A stretch of DNA of 64,000 bases from Panorpa germanica (taxonomy: Eukaryota > Arthropoda > Insecta > Mecoptera > Panorpidae). Shown piece by piece: positions 23,494 through 34,712 of the stretch. Under the pieces are notes generated by a model that had not been told where the DNA came from, did not search any database, and saw only the letters and a program-made list of their open reading frames with translations. Where the stretch lies: NCBI GenBank assembly GCA_963678705.1, contig OY783216.1, forward strand, positions 8,680,001 to 8,744,000, in the 5' to 3' direction. The position numbers and the translations under genes were made by a program. The stretch's first letter is position 1. Each line of letters opens with the position of its first letter.

Positions 23494-25981
23494 CTACTTA
23501 TTCTTAAGATTTTCTGGTTTCTTCTCATTAATTTTTTCATCTTCTTCAGGTTCTATTGAATCTACTGATAACTGCTCTTCCAGAAGTTTGCTATCCTTGA
23601 CATATTTTAACAAGCTGGAATGATCATCTTTAGCATTTACTTCTATTGTAGTTGTGTTCTTAATTATATTACTAGTATCCTTTTCATTCAATTTATCCAC
23701 ATCATTTTCTATTTTCTTTTCTGGTAACAAATTATCCATTTCCTCATCTAGTGAAGTAAACATGGATTTTTTAGCTTCGTCTACTTCTTTCTGCGAATCC
23801 TTGGACTCAGTTTTACTATTTGCAACGTTTTCGACAGGTTTGATTTCAAGTTTTCTATTCTCATGACGTGTTTCCGGGAATATGTCATTCAGATCTCCAC
23901 CGATTGAAGAGTAAACCTTGGTCTGCTCCTCATTAGGTTTAGTGTTTGTTATTTTATTTTCACTAGATTTTATATTAGAGTCAAATACATTTGTGATATT
24001 ATAGTTTATGCTTTCATCTGGGAGCATGCTATTAAAATAATCTGTGTATAAAGACATTTTAGCTTCATCTTCGCCCATTTCAACATCTTTAAAATTCCCA
24101 TTCTCCTTTATATCTTTTTTGTTATCTAAATTTGATAATTTATCATTGTCAAGCTGATCTTTAAAGAAGTTATCCGACTTGAAAGGGGAATCTTCCTTTA
24201 ATGGTGGCTTAAATGGGTAGCAGGTTGTGTCGTACCCCATTATTCCATCTGATCCTCGTCTACCCATTCGATTTTCAGTTATTAACTCCTCAACTTGAGA
24301 ATTCTTAAGATGTCCTTCGTTATTATGGACAAACCAATCTTCCATGTCTTCAATACTTTCTCTACGCGCTGTTCGCTTGTGTTTTTTGGGCAATTCGGGA
24401 AAATCAGGTACAGTGTCATTAGTAGGTGTTAAATCTTCATCAGTATTTACGTCGTTATTGACTATTACGGATAGATCATTTGTCTTCACTTCGGGTAAGT
24501 TTTTGATCTTTATTTCCTCCTCAGGTTTTGTGGTTACCACATTAAGATTGTCAAGAGTTTTCGTATTAGATGGTATCGTCAATGTCACGGGTTTATCGTT
24601 ATTTCCAATTGCGAATAGGACATTTTCCTTTCGTTTCTTAGATGGAAGTCGGGAGTTTGGTGTTACGGGGGATATTCCATCATGAGGAGAATTATCATGT
24701 TCTATAACACCCAAGTCCCAATCATCGAGGCCACCCCACGAGTCTTCACTTTCAACATCGGAATCGCAACGTGCCGATTTTAAACGATCTAGTATCTGCT
24801 GCGGCAATAACGACCCAAAGCTTCTGCATCTGGTCATGTAGTTTTCCAATCTTTGCGCTGTAGCTTGTGACAAGGATAATCCATTCTCACCGGGAAGTGA
24901 AATATTGCGAGATATCGATGGACGTTTAGCTTCGTGCTTGGTTGCGTTATCCTTCTTGTCGTTAATTTCTAACTCTTTGTAGTTAGGCAACGACACTGTG
25001 GATACAGCACGTTGGGCGGTGTGTACGTTCAATTTGTTTGGTTCACAAACGTGTGAATGGTGTTTCTGGACAGGGACAATTGGCGGTTCATCTATACAAG
25101 GCTTATGAATTCTGGTGCTTAGTTTCCGGCCAGATTCCAGGAGATCACGAAGGCGTTGGCGGTTTTTTCTTGGTGGAGGTACAGGGGTTGGAGCTGAAAC
25201 AGTTACTGTTTGTTTTCCCAAACTGAAAATTCTTGATCTCTTTGGGGGTGACTCTGGAACTTCTAGGGGAACTTCAGTCCACTCTGATGCAAATGCTGGT
25301 GTCTGGTGGATTATTCTTGGGGATGTTGTTCGCGGTGGTGGTTGTGGAGGCTCCGGCGTGTGCCACGCAGGAATTTGGTATCTATAATTTATTAAAGTAT
25401 TTGCTTAACAATTCATATGTTCTATTTAAACAATGGCGTGGTTTATAGGTATTTAAACCATTAATTGAATATCGGTAACATGGAATATGATATCGATGGT
25501 ATGAAATAAAAATAGCATTTTATGACCTATTGTTTTAAATGTAGCTGGAACTCAGCAGAATTTATTTGAAACTGATGATATTTAATTGTTGCATTTCAAA
25601 GAAGAATTTATGTGGTATTTGGTAACACAAAACTTTTAAATATCTGGTAACTTAGAAAAGCCTAGTTTATAATCTTATGATTCTAATAGCAATGAAATAG
25701 GTCATAGAACGTTATATGTTTCTTATCTTTTGTATGTATCTAAGTTATTACTTACACATTTGCTTTATCTGGATGCCCAGATTCGCTATTACTTGAATAA
25801 CCAGTGGGGCATAGCTGAAAATAACAAAACAAAGATTAAAAAGTATGTTATTACATTTAGTACTGCTTTGTCATACCTTTGAAATACTTACATGCATAGT
25901 GAGTCTTCCCAGGATTCTATCCATTGGACTTTTTGAATCATTAGCAGCTGCTGCCCTCTCTCGACAAAGATTGTTACCCAT
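23494..25981 (-). CDS. Uncharacterised disordered protein with N-terminal MGNNLC (678 aa)
   Basis: Three coding exons join in frame: 25892-25981, 25756-25814 and 23494-25381 (phases 0 and 2, GT-AG). The first coding exon has an acceptor just 2 nt before the ATG (TTTTTGTAG), so a 5'-UTR exon must lie upstream. The protein begins MGNNLCRERA, which fits an N-myristoylation site with an adjacent cysteine that could be palmitoylated. That gives a possible membrane anchor (inference). Next is a Pro-rich part (PEPPQPPPRTTSPR near residues 60-75), a basic helix-like PPPRKNRQRLRDLLESGRKL, then MTRCRSFGSLLPQQILDRLK, and an acidic WGGLDDWDLGV. The last ~400 residues are low-complexity Asp/Glu/Lys/Asn-rich with repeated EAKMSLYTDYFNSMLP- and EAKKSMFTSLDEEMDNLLP-like segments, so two related short motifs occur. 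No transmembrane segment or enzyme domain is visible. I do not recognise the family; an adaptor or scaffold is only a guess. Confidence 0.85.
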
Positions 25982-25983
25982 TT

Positions 25984-27046
25984 CTACAAAAAGAAACAAT
26001 GTTTTTGTATTAATATTATAGCTTACAGCGATGTATTGTTTCTGCGAATTCTTTCGTTATTTAATGTAGTCATTTAAAAGGAAGCTCTTTTGATTTTTTA
26101 ATTGTTATTTACATAATTAAATATTGTTACATAACCCTACTTATCCTCATATGCAGAAACGTGGACGTTAACCTAACATTTACCATATTATGTTATCTGA
26201 TTTTTTTTTATTAGAAGCGGATACAGGAGAATACTCATTGTTTCAACATATCTTAATTTTTTTTACTATGTTTACTTCTGAATAAGTAATGATATGTAGT
26301 TATTACGAAACATTAATAATTTCTAATTACTTTTAGCTTATTTAACTTTATTTTACAGATAAGATTATCTGTGTTTTTTAGGTTATGTGCAAGCAATTCA
26401 TATATTTGTTTATATTATAAAGATATAATTACGTTTTGGTTAAAGTAAAATAGTTTTTTACTTATAAACTTAGTAAATGTTAATAGTTATTGTAGTTGCC
26501 TACTGTTCAGGGGTAAAGTCATTATATTTGAATAAATTATACTGTGATATATGCTTGTTCAGATTACATCATAAATTTGTTATATATTTAATATGATAAT
26601 CAATGACATTTACTTCTAAAAAATATTTAATTTCAATGGTATTACATATTTTATAACATAAACTAAATGGTTTGAATCTTGGAAAAATTAAAAAAAATTA
26701 ATCAATTAATAATTAAAAATTAATTAATTAAAAAATTATTGCCCTGTAGTCCACCTCTGAACCCAAACATACTACTAGACGATAATGCCAGTGACTTCTT
26801 GAAGAGAAAGGATTATAACATTTGTGTTTATCTACAGAAATCGTGACTGAAAGTAGGACAATTGTTTAAAAATAATCAAATAATAATGACTAGTCGGCTA
26901 GGTGTACTTCCTCTATGCAAATGAAATGAAATGGCAAACTGATTTCAATTTCTTTTATAAAATATTTATTCATTTCGCTTCTATAGTTATAAAAATTAAA
27001 TTTATTAATTTTGAATCATTTAAATTGATAAATCTATAATTTTTGC
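25984..27046. other. 5' flank of the MGNNLC gene
   Basis: AT-rich sequence that should contain the non-coding first exon and promoter of the minus-strand gene, but I cannot place them. No other gene is seen. Confidence 0.5.
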
Positions 27047-27579
27047 AATGGGCTTATGTCCACATTTTTTAGTGGTCGATTTTTCAATTGTTGATTGAAC
27101 TTGATGTTAATAAATGTGTATTGGCGTGTCTATTTTATTAAATATCTAAATATTTACGGAGATCTAGCAATTAAAAATTTGAATTGTAGTTTTAGCGCTA
27201 GAAATGGTCGGCCATATTTGTACGACGTGAAATGCATTTTAACGTCAGTTATTTGTTGATTAGGTCAGTGCTGTGGTAATGTTTTGTAGCTGTTGGTAGT
27301 CAAAATAATCAAGTCAAGTCAAAGAATAATAAGTTTTTATTTTATTGAACTTTTATCGTTCCTTGAAATAGCTGTAAATAATATTTGATATTTTGAAATG
27401 TTGTACAACGGTAAATCCCTTTAATAATTAAAGAGACAAAATGACTTTTTTAATTGTTAATATCTCTCAACATATAAGAAGTTATTAAAAAATAATTTAA
27501 CATTTGAGGTTCTAGAAACCCACTATATCAATATATAGTACACTTTTATAGAAATTAAGACACAGAACACAAGCACATT
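27047..27579 (+). mobile_element. Family A TIR element, copy 1 (non-autonomous DNA transposon)
   Basis: It starts AATGGGCTTATGTCCACATT and ends TAAGACACAGAACACAAGCACATT. It shares the family interior (TAGCGCTAGAAATGGTCGGC, TCCTTGAAATAG, GAGACAAAATGACTTTTTTA, TTTGAGGTTCTAG). It is shorter than copies 3 and 4 because a middle block (the part around the CTGTAAGGTTGGTA sequence) is deleted, and its termini have decayed. No transposase is encoded. Confidence 0.85.
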
Positions 27580-28212
27580 GTGTTTTTTCGTCGATGTTAA
27601 CCAAAAATTCATGTTTTGACCTGTCCATACAGTGGTTTAATTTACTTTTACTCTAATGCGTCTCAATGAAAACCATTATTGACTTTCGTTTGTGGTTATA
27701 TGTGTTCGCAACGTGATTGAACACGTTTTTAGAAAACAGAATGACGTCTTTCTATTTTGCAGCAGACAAGGCGCAGGGTCTGCAGTTGACAAGGCTAGTC
27801 TCATACCATTTATTCTATTTAAGGACCTTCGAAATTGTCTGGCAATTTTCCTGGAAATCAAGTGGATGTTTCGTAAAATATAGTATGCTCATGAGCGGCT
27901 CTCGCTACTACCCGTAGACACACAAATGTTCACCAAAAAGAACTCGCAAATTATATAAATTTACACTTTGACATTGCCGGCAAAAAATTCCATGAACGCC
28001 TATGGTTTTATTTAAAGTTACGGCGTATATATTTAATAGTAACGGTCGTTACATTTTTTCTCATAGCTAAATTAAGTTTAGTTGAATAAAATAAAATGTA
28101 TGTTCTTTAAAAAATAAATGCATCATCAACTTGTACAAATAAATGTCTACTGATTGCAAACCTTAGCCCTTGCAAATATACCTTTGCGAGGCCCCGGGCG
28201 ACAGATCTTTTC
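27580..28212. other. Non-coding stretch, nothing identified
   Basis: Short overlapping frames on both strands (27676-27917) have no recognisable homology and no consistent splice partners. The end (28147-28197) contains CTGATTGCAAACCTTAGCCC, found reversed near 53090-53110, so part of it is another dispersed repeat. Confidence 0.45.
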
Positions 28213-28441
28213 TTGTTCTTTGTATAATTTATGTAAATTGTAAGTAAGTATTTTTGATGATAATTGACGAGAAATAAAATTTTATTTTGGAAGTTTTATA
28301 AAAGTCAGCAAGCACAAAGACGACAAATATTATTGATGATAAAGTAAGGTACATGAATGCCTTAAAAGATATACGCAGTGATTCTAGTGAGATTTCTAAA
28401 GAGCGAGGCGCGAGATTCAAATACATATATATTAATGAATT
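28213..28441 (+). repeat. Dispersed repeat K, copy 2
   Basis: Nearly the same as 8839-9060 from TTGTTCTTTGTATAATTTAT to TATATTAATGAATTT, with a small insertion (GTCAGCAAGCAC) near 28300. Same orientation as copy 1, about 19.4 kb away. The conserved block GAGCGAGGCGCGAGATTC is unusually GC-rich for this DNA. Confidence 0.7.
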
Positions 28442-30640
28442 TGTATAATTATATTATGTTTTTATGAAGTCATACGGCTCATTTTGAATCACAAGACAGA
28501 TTGTCTCAATGTCGCAAATGTCACGCTTCAAGCTCCTGCATTATGCGGGGAGCGATGTGTGGTGTGAGGTATCAAACAGCTTCATTACGCTGCAGCGTTT
28601 ACAGATGACCTTGACAATCATAAGCCGTATGTTCAATGATCAACAACGCTGAACAAATATTTAATGAGCCTATTTTGAATTTCCGAACTCAATTGATACT
28701 CTTGCACCCACAGCTACAGAGACACTGTGTGTACACTGGGTCTTTGAGGGAACAGTTGAGTTTTTCGAGTTTTCTAATGTTTGTTAGGTATGTTAAAAAA
28801 ATCTGAAAAAAGTGTCTACTACATGGTTCAGAAGTTGCCAAATTCCAAAGTTTAAAACCGTTGTTAATAAAAATTCACAAATAGTGAAAAACGCGTAAAA
28901 AACGGAATATTGTTAAAAAATTCATAACTTTAGAACAAACAAATATTAAGAAAAACGGTTTTAGACTTTTTTATCTTAGACTATAAGCTTTCGAAAGAAT
29001 GTAGTATCTTTGGCGTGTGCTCCAAAAAGTTGAATTATTTGTACACCTGAAAGTAGGGAATATTTTACGGATTCAGGCATGTAATAATAAACAAAACGGT
29101 GATTACTCGGCACAAAATAAGCTTTTATTGTTGAAAAAATAAAAGTTATGAAATAATAGTTAATATTAGTTAATTATAATTAGTTTCAAAAAGAGAATTT
29201 ACGGTGTGCAACCGTTGAATTGTCATCCATCTTCAAAAACTTATTGTAGTAAAAAGATGAAGTAATAGAAAAAATCTATATATATAATCTAAGAAATAAT
29301 ATATTAAATTACATAAAACATTTATTTTAACCATTGGAAAATTGTAAAACAACGAGAAAAGCAAAAAGAAATGCATTTACTAACATTGGAAAATACTAAC
29401 GCCGTGTGTACATTAGCATTTGAAGTTGTCTGAGAGATGTCCCGCTAATGAACTGAACAATCGACATGCTGACGCATTGAACACCTCATGGGCGTGTCTT
29501 TTCCGTTTTTCCATGAATTTCCCTTTTTAGGCGTGTCTATAAATTATTCCCACTACTTTATAAATATGAATTTTTCTATTGGATGAACGGAGTATTGCAA
29601 ATTTTTCTCGTTTTCTATAAACAACAAGTAAAAACATGAAAATATATAATTACGCAATTTATATGATGACTAAGCGTCTGTTATGGCAATGAATGACGTC
29701 GGGACGGAGTTAAGAACTGTCATTCACAGTCAGAAATCAATTTCCAGATCTGCTTTAAATGAGATGACATATTACGACGCGGACTTTTTTCAAAGTCAGT
29801 CTCGCTATATATATATCTATTACTATATAAATTCAAGGAAATAAAGTTCTTATTGATTTTACAGTAAAATATTAAATAATGTACCAAGAGAGAAGCTGTT
29901 TAATCCCACAAGAAGTGATGTTAGCGATATTGCGCTCTAAGACTCCCAATACAACCCTGTTGCTACTCTGGCTTCAGTCTTATCTTAACATAAACAACTC
30001 TCAAATGCGCATGGAGCTCTGCATTGGAGACCACTCGAAGAGAGTAATGTAATCTGACTCGTGGATAACCTTAGATACTTGCAATGGAGATTTGCAATTA
30101 GAAAATAATATTATTCCTGACAGTAACGTGTGGTGTTGCTTTTTACTCGACGCCCATGACTATACGCAACTACTTTCGACGTAATTACTAAGGTGCCCCT
30201 GACTTTGTCTTGTTTATTATAAATTTAATAGTTACAAGTTAAGAATTGCGTAATTGTATAAAGAGAGAGTTATCGTAGTGCACCTAGATTTAATTTAAAT
30301 AAATAATTTTATTCTCTTGGAAGTTTACTGCTTCTTGCGTTGTTTAAATACTTAATTGCAAAATTATAGTCGTTAGTTGAAATTGCGTATATATCCGAAA
30401 GACATTACAAAATGTTGTATACAAATTCATGATTGCCTGCTGATTCTTTATACGTTGGACCAAATTGGGTAATAATTTGGCAAACTCAGTAAGGCTATCC
30501 CAATGGGATAGTTAGAATACCTATTGATCGGCAACTGGCTGTGGCCGCAAACGGAGAATATTTTTCCAAAGATTCAAGTCAATCGAAGTTGAACTCTAGG
30601 AGATCACGCTTTTGGCAATTAGGCAATTCCTCCTAAAAAC
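28442..30640. other. Non-coding stretch, no gene seen
   Basis: AT-rich DNA without coding character. Segments such as 28840-28990 (AAAAACGCGTAAAAAACGG, TTTTAGACTTTTTTATC) have the style of transposon tails, but no termini can be defined. Confidence 0.45.
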
Positions 30641-31070
30641 ATTTTTTAAATTGATAACACGATTTCTCAAAAACTAATGCACCGATTTTATTGAAATTTA
30701 GCACACTTCTCCGTGGTAGGATTGTCTAGTGATTAACCGAAGGTTTTTCTTTTTCTTTGATCACAACTAATTTTACAACGCAACAACTGGTACATATTTT
30801 ACCGAAAATTGCACTCTTTTACATATCTACAGCTCTACCAAAAATTAAAATTAATTTTTTTTAAATCTTTCGTTCATTCACGAGCCATATTAATTTATTG
30901 ATTTCGGATAAAGTTAGCCCGATCACTAAGTGGAAAAAACGCGCGTATTCGAAAGAACGTTGAGTCAAAATTTCAAGTAAATCGACCGACTACTTTTCGA
31001 GTTTTGCGAACACAAACATACGCAAGCAAAATTTTTATATTTATGTATAAAGATTATTTTAATTTCTATT
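30640..31070 (+). mobile_element. Probable 3'-terminal transposon fragment (RTE-type LINE or Helitron)
   Basis: The wording of this segment (AAAACTAATGCACCGATTT, TCAAGTAAATCGACCGACTA, TTTGCGAACACAAACATACG, then TTATATTTATGTATAAAGAT) is the kind of untranslated tail that RTE-like and Helitron-like insect elements carry. There is no reading frame and no defined boundary, so the class is uncertain. A shorter tail of similar style lies at 46300-46440. Confidence 0.4.
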
Positions 31071-32645
31071 GACATAAAGTAGAATGTCTCTTTCAACTTT
31101 GGCTAAAACGTATCGTAAATTCTGATTATGTATTTCAAAATTTTGCCTAAAGATATAAAGTGCATTTTTTGTGTTCTATGTGTGCCAACTGTTGTAAACG
31201 TTTGCTGATTTTAAACTGATAGTATAGAATTACAAGTAAGTCATAAAAAGAAGATTTTTATTAAAAAAAAATCAAAAATTTGTAAATATCTTTTAACCAA
31301 ATTTCTATATCACATAAAAAATTAGAACATACAGGTCAGTAGTGAAATATATACAGGTTCCATGTTCTAACTGACTGCCCATCGTTAAGTTAACAGTAAG
31401 TGTTACTATGATAAAATTCAAATTATTTATTTGGTATCATTTTTTTACCGTTTTACTCTAGTTTTAGTTTTAGTGTTAGCCAACCTCGCCTGTAGCAGTG
31501 AACCAAGTATACGGTGAATATTAGATTAACATATGTGTACACTACGCATTTATTACTGTAGCTTTACCGTAATTTAAAAAAATCACATCACATAACTAAA
31601 TTGTTAAAAGTGATTTCAACGTTTATTCACAAAAATAATACTCGTACACAATGGTTCACTCATAATTAAGATATTTTAATTGGGAAATTGTGTAACTAAT
31701 TATAATAATTTTTAATACAATTGTGTTTATTTAATTTCTATTTGTTCCAACGGTCTAAGAATGACAATGTTGATTTTAAATTTGTAAATTACCGAAAACC
31801 CTGGATAATGAGAACCTATCTACCCAGATGATAATCAAGCGTGAGAGTAGCGAATCAGAACTCGCTTTGTTACTCTACTATTTAATGTATAATATACGGT
31901 ATTATTTGGTAACTTTTTTTCTGACGTCATACGTCATGAATTGTACTAGTGAGATATTCACTTGATTGTTAATATTGGCAAATAAAATTGTAGTAAAAAT
32001 GCAACTTAAAGTTAAGTTTTTACTCGACACTATTAACATACAAATGAATATGACAGAGAAAAAGTTTGCAAATTATATCCTTAGGTCTACTGTCCACTTT
32101 ATACGCAAGCTTGTTGTACGCTTTCTTGCAGCTGGCACATTTAAACAAAGGAGACTCTGTCCAAGCTGCAACGTCGCATTTGCTTAGTGGCAAGCAGCCG
32201 TCATGCAGCCTGTGCTACGACAAAGTCAATTTTGTTCATATTATTGAACAGTCATTCGATATACTGATTTAAATACTGAATCCTCCTCTGATAACTCTCT
32301 TGCAGACAAACAAACAATCTGCGGTTAATGTTCTTTTCGATGTATGGATGAAGCCAATACATTCTACGTCTGATTCGTCGTCTTCTAATAAAAGCGTATG
32401 CTATAATCACATCTTCTTCACCACTTGACATTTTCCAAATAAAAAAACGTGCTTTCTCAATGGTAAACCTTAGAGAAATAACCCTATTTGCAGCTTGCAT
32501 GAAGCTTGTATGACGTTACATGGACAGAACTGAAATGCAGATGCCAGGTCATATTTGCCGGATACTGTTTTTCAATTCAAGTGTTTTGCTTACATATTTA
32601 CCCCACATATTTAAGATTATTTCATTTAGAACACTAAGATTACCA
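31071..32645. other. Non-coding stretch, nothing identified
   Basis: No gene or defined repeat. Several short frames (31966-32272 plus, 32252-32500 minus) have no recognisable features. Confidence 0.45.
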
Positions 32646-33439
32646 TCCTATATTATAATGTCCGAGGTGTATGTTTGTTTTCTTATATGTTTATATGTTT
32701 ACGCGATTCGTATGGTAGCTCGAAAACGGCTCCATGGAAGTTTTTAAAAATTTCCTATTTCGTAGAGAAAAAAATTCTAAGACTTTTGGCGTCCCCGAAT
32801 TTTCCCCTGAATTTCCTGGAAACCCGTAATTTTGGAAAAACTGGAAAAAAAGTGATCCCTTTTCTGCTGTATTACTTTCAAGTCGTAAAAGATAGAAAGT
32901 TGAAATTTTGCATGTGTATTAAGCTATTTATTGCTGACATTTCTCAAAAATTAGAATTTCAAAAATAGAAAAAGGGGGGGTTGAAGAAATTCGGGGGCCC
33001 GGTAGGGAACTTTGGAGAAAGTTCATATTCTGGATTGTAGAATAATTAAGTATATTATTAATAAAAAAAAATTCAAAATTTCAAAATTTTATTTGGGGGC
33101 ACGGGGGCAGTATTTTCCGAGAGTAAAAATTGTGCTAGAAAGTTGAAATTTTGTATATAGGCTAACCTTGGTAACTTATTTACGAATCGAAAAAAAAAAT
33201 CCCAAATTTTGAAAAAAAGTTGGTCAAATAACGCATAAATTGAAAATATTTTTTATTTTGACAAAAAAAATTATTTTTTTAGTCAATTTATATGTGTTAA
33301 TGTATATGTGCGCGAGTTTATTTATTATTTCAATTTAAAAATAGAACAGTGAAATATGAAATTTAATTACGAATTATTTTATTGGATTCAAATGATACAC
33401 GCCAAAAAGACGTCGCCTTGCGACGGGGGTAAACTCAAG
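32646..33439 (+). mobile_element. Helitron-like non-autonomous element, copy 1
   Basis: It begins A|TCCTATATTATAATGTCCGA and ends with the hairpin ACGTCGCCTTGCGACG, then GGGGTAAACTCAAG. The body is nearly the same as the next copy (33485-34292), including CTCGAAAACGGCTCCATGGA and GGCTAACCTTGGTAACTTA. The 3' end reads CTCAAG rather than the expected CTRR, so this end is imperfect. A 126-codon frame in the second copy and a 97-codon frame here lie over the same repeat and are not credible genes. Confidence 0.7.
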
Positions 33440-33484
33440 TATATTATAATGTACCAAGTGTATATTTATATTCTTATATGTTTA

Positions 33485-34292
33485 TCTTATATTATAATGT
33501 CCGAGGTGTATGTTTGTTTTCTTATATTCTTATATGTTTATATTCTTATATGTTTACGCGATTCGTATGGTAGCTCGAAAACGGCTCCATGGAAGTTTAT
33601 AAAAATTTCCTATTTCGTAGAGAAAAAAATTCTAAGACTTTTGGCGTCCCCGGATTTTCCCCTGAATTTCCTGGAAACCCGTAATTTTGGAAAAACTGGA
33701 AAAAAAGTGAACCCTTTTTTGCTGTATTACTTTTAATTCGTAAAAGATAGAAAGTTGAAATTTTGCATGTGTATTAAGGCATTCAATGCTGACATTTCTC
33801 AAAAATTAGAAATTCAAAAATTGAAAAAGGGGGGGTTGAGGAAATTCTGGTGCCGAGTAGGGAACTTTGGAGAAAGTTCGTATTCTGGATTCTAGAATAA
33901 ATAAGTATATTAATAATAAAAAAAAATTCAAAATTTCAAAAATTTTATTGGGGGGCACGGGGCAGTATTTGCCGAGAGTAAAAATTGTGCTAGAAAGTTG
34001 AAATTTTGTATATAGGCTAACCTTGGTAACTTATTTACGAATCGAAAAAAAAAATCCCAATTTTTGAAAAAAAGTTGGTCAAATAACGCATAAATTGAAA
34101 ATATTTTTTATTTTGATAAAAAAAATATATTTTCTTAGTCAGTTTGTATGAAAAATTAATTGTTATTATACGTAAAAATAGTATGAGACGAGTTTATTTT
34201 TTATTTCAATTTAAAAATGGAATTAAATTTTGACATGAAATTCAAGCCACACACAAAAAACAGACGTCGCTTGCGACGGGGGTAAAAGCTAG
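33485..34292 (+). mobile_element. Helitron-like non-autonomous element, copy 2 (808 bp)
   Basis: The 5' end is A|TCTTATATTATAATG and the 3' end has a 6-bp stem hairpin (CGTCGC-TT-GCGACG at 34265-34278), then GGGGTAAAAG and CTAG followed by T. This matches the Helitron rule: insertion between A and T, a 5' TC, and a hairpin about 10-12 nt before CTRR. No Rep/helicase is encoded, so it is non-autonomous. It sits head-to-tail directly after copy 1 with a ~45-bp linker. Confidence 0.75.
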
Positions 34293-34644
34293 TAGTTTAT
34301 AAAATAACATGGAAGTGTATATTTCTAGCAATAATAAGTAGCTACAAAATATTTGTTTGTTGAATTTAATTCCATTAAGAATGTAAATATTTAAGATATG
34401 AAATAAACATATGATTGTATTCCATTATGAGTTGCAGGATCATAGAACAACAAGCTGCTGTAACATTGTAAATGATTAGGTACGGAAAACTGCGGTTTTA
34501 TGAATCATTTAGTCATTTAGTTTGTGTTTGATAGCCATTGAAAGCAGCTATCTGTGAGATGGATGCCGCGATTGCGATTGAGTGTGTAGTCACCATGGCA
34601 AAAATTACTACTACCCAATACTACCCTAACAATATTATGCTATT

Positions 34645-34712
34645 GTTAAAAATTCTATAGAATCACGAACATGGTTCGTTTTCCGTTTTCGTTGGAAACT
34701 TCGTTGCGCCCG
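34645..34712 (-). repeat. Dispersed repeat fragment H, copy 2
   Basis: Reverse-complement partner of 290-380: AAAAATTCTATAGAATCACG, then CATGGTTCG, then CGTTTTCGTTGGAAACTTCG. It is somewhat diverged from copy 1. The neighbourhood 34590-34640 contains ACTACCCAATACTACCCTAA, possibly part of the same element. Confidence 0.6.

Noticed and set aside
24344-24685. 113-codon plus-strand frame inside the MGNNLC gene
   Set aside because: Antisense shadow of a long minus-strand exon. It is low-complexity and without recognisable motifs.
32675-32968. 97-codon frame (and its 126-codon partner at 33356-33736)
   Set aside because: Both lie in the repeated body of the Helitron-like elements. No protein features are present, and the frames differ between copies.
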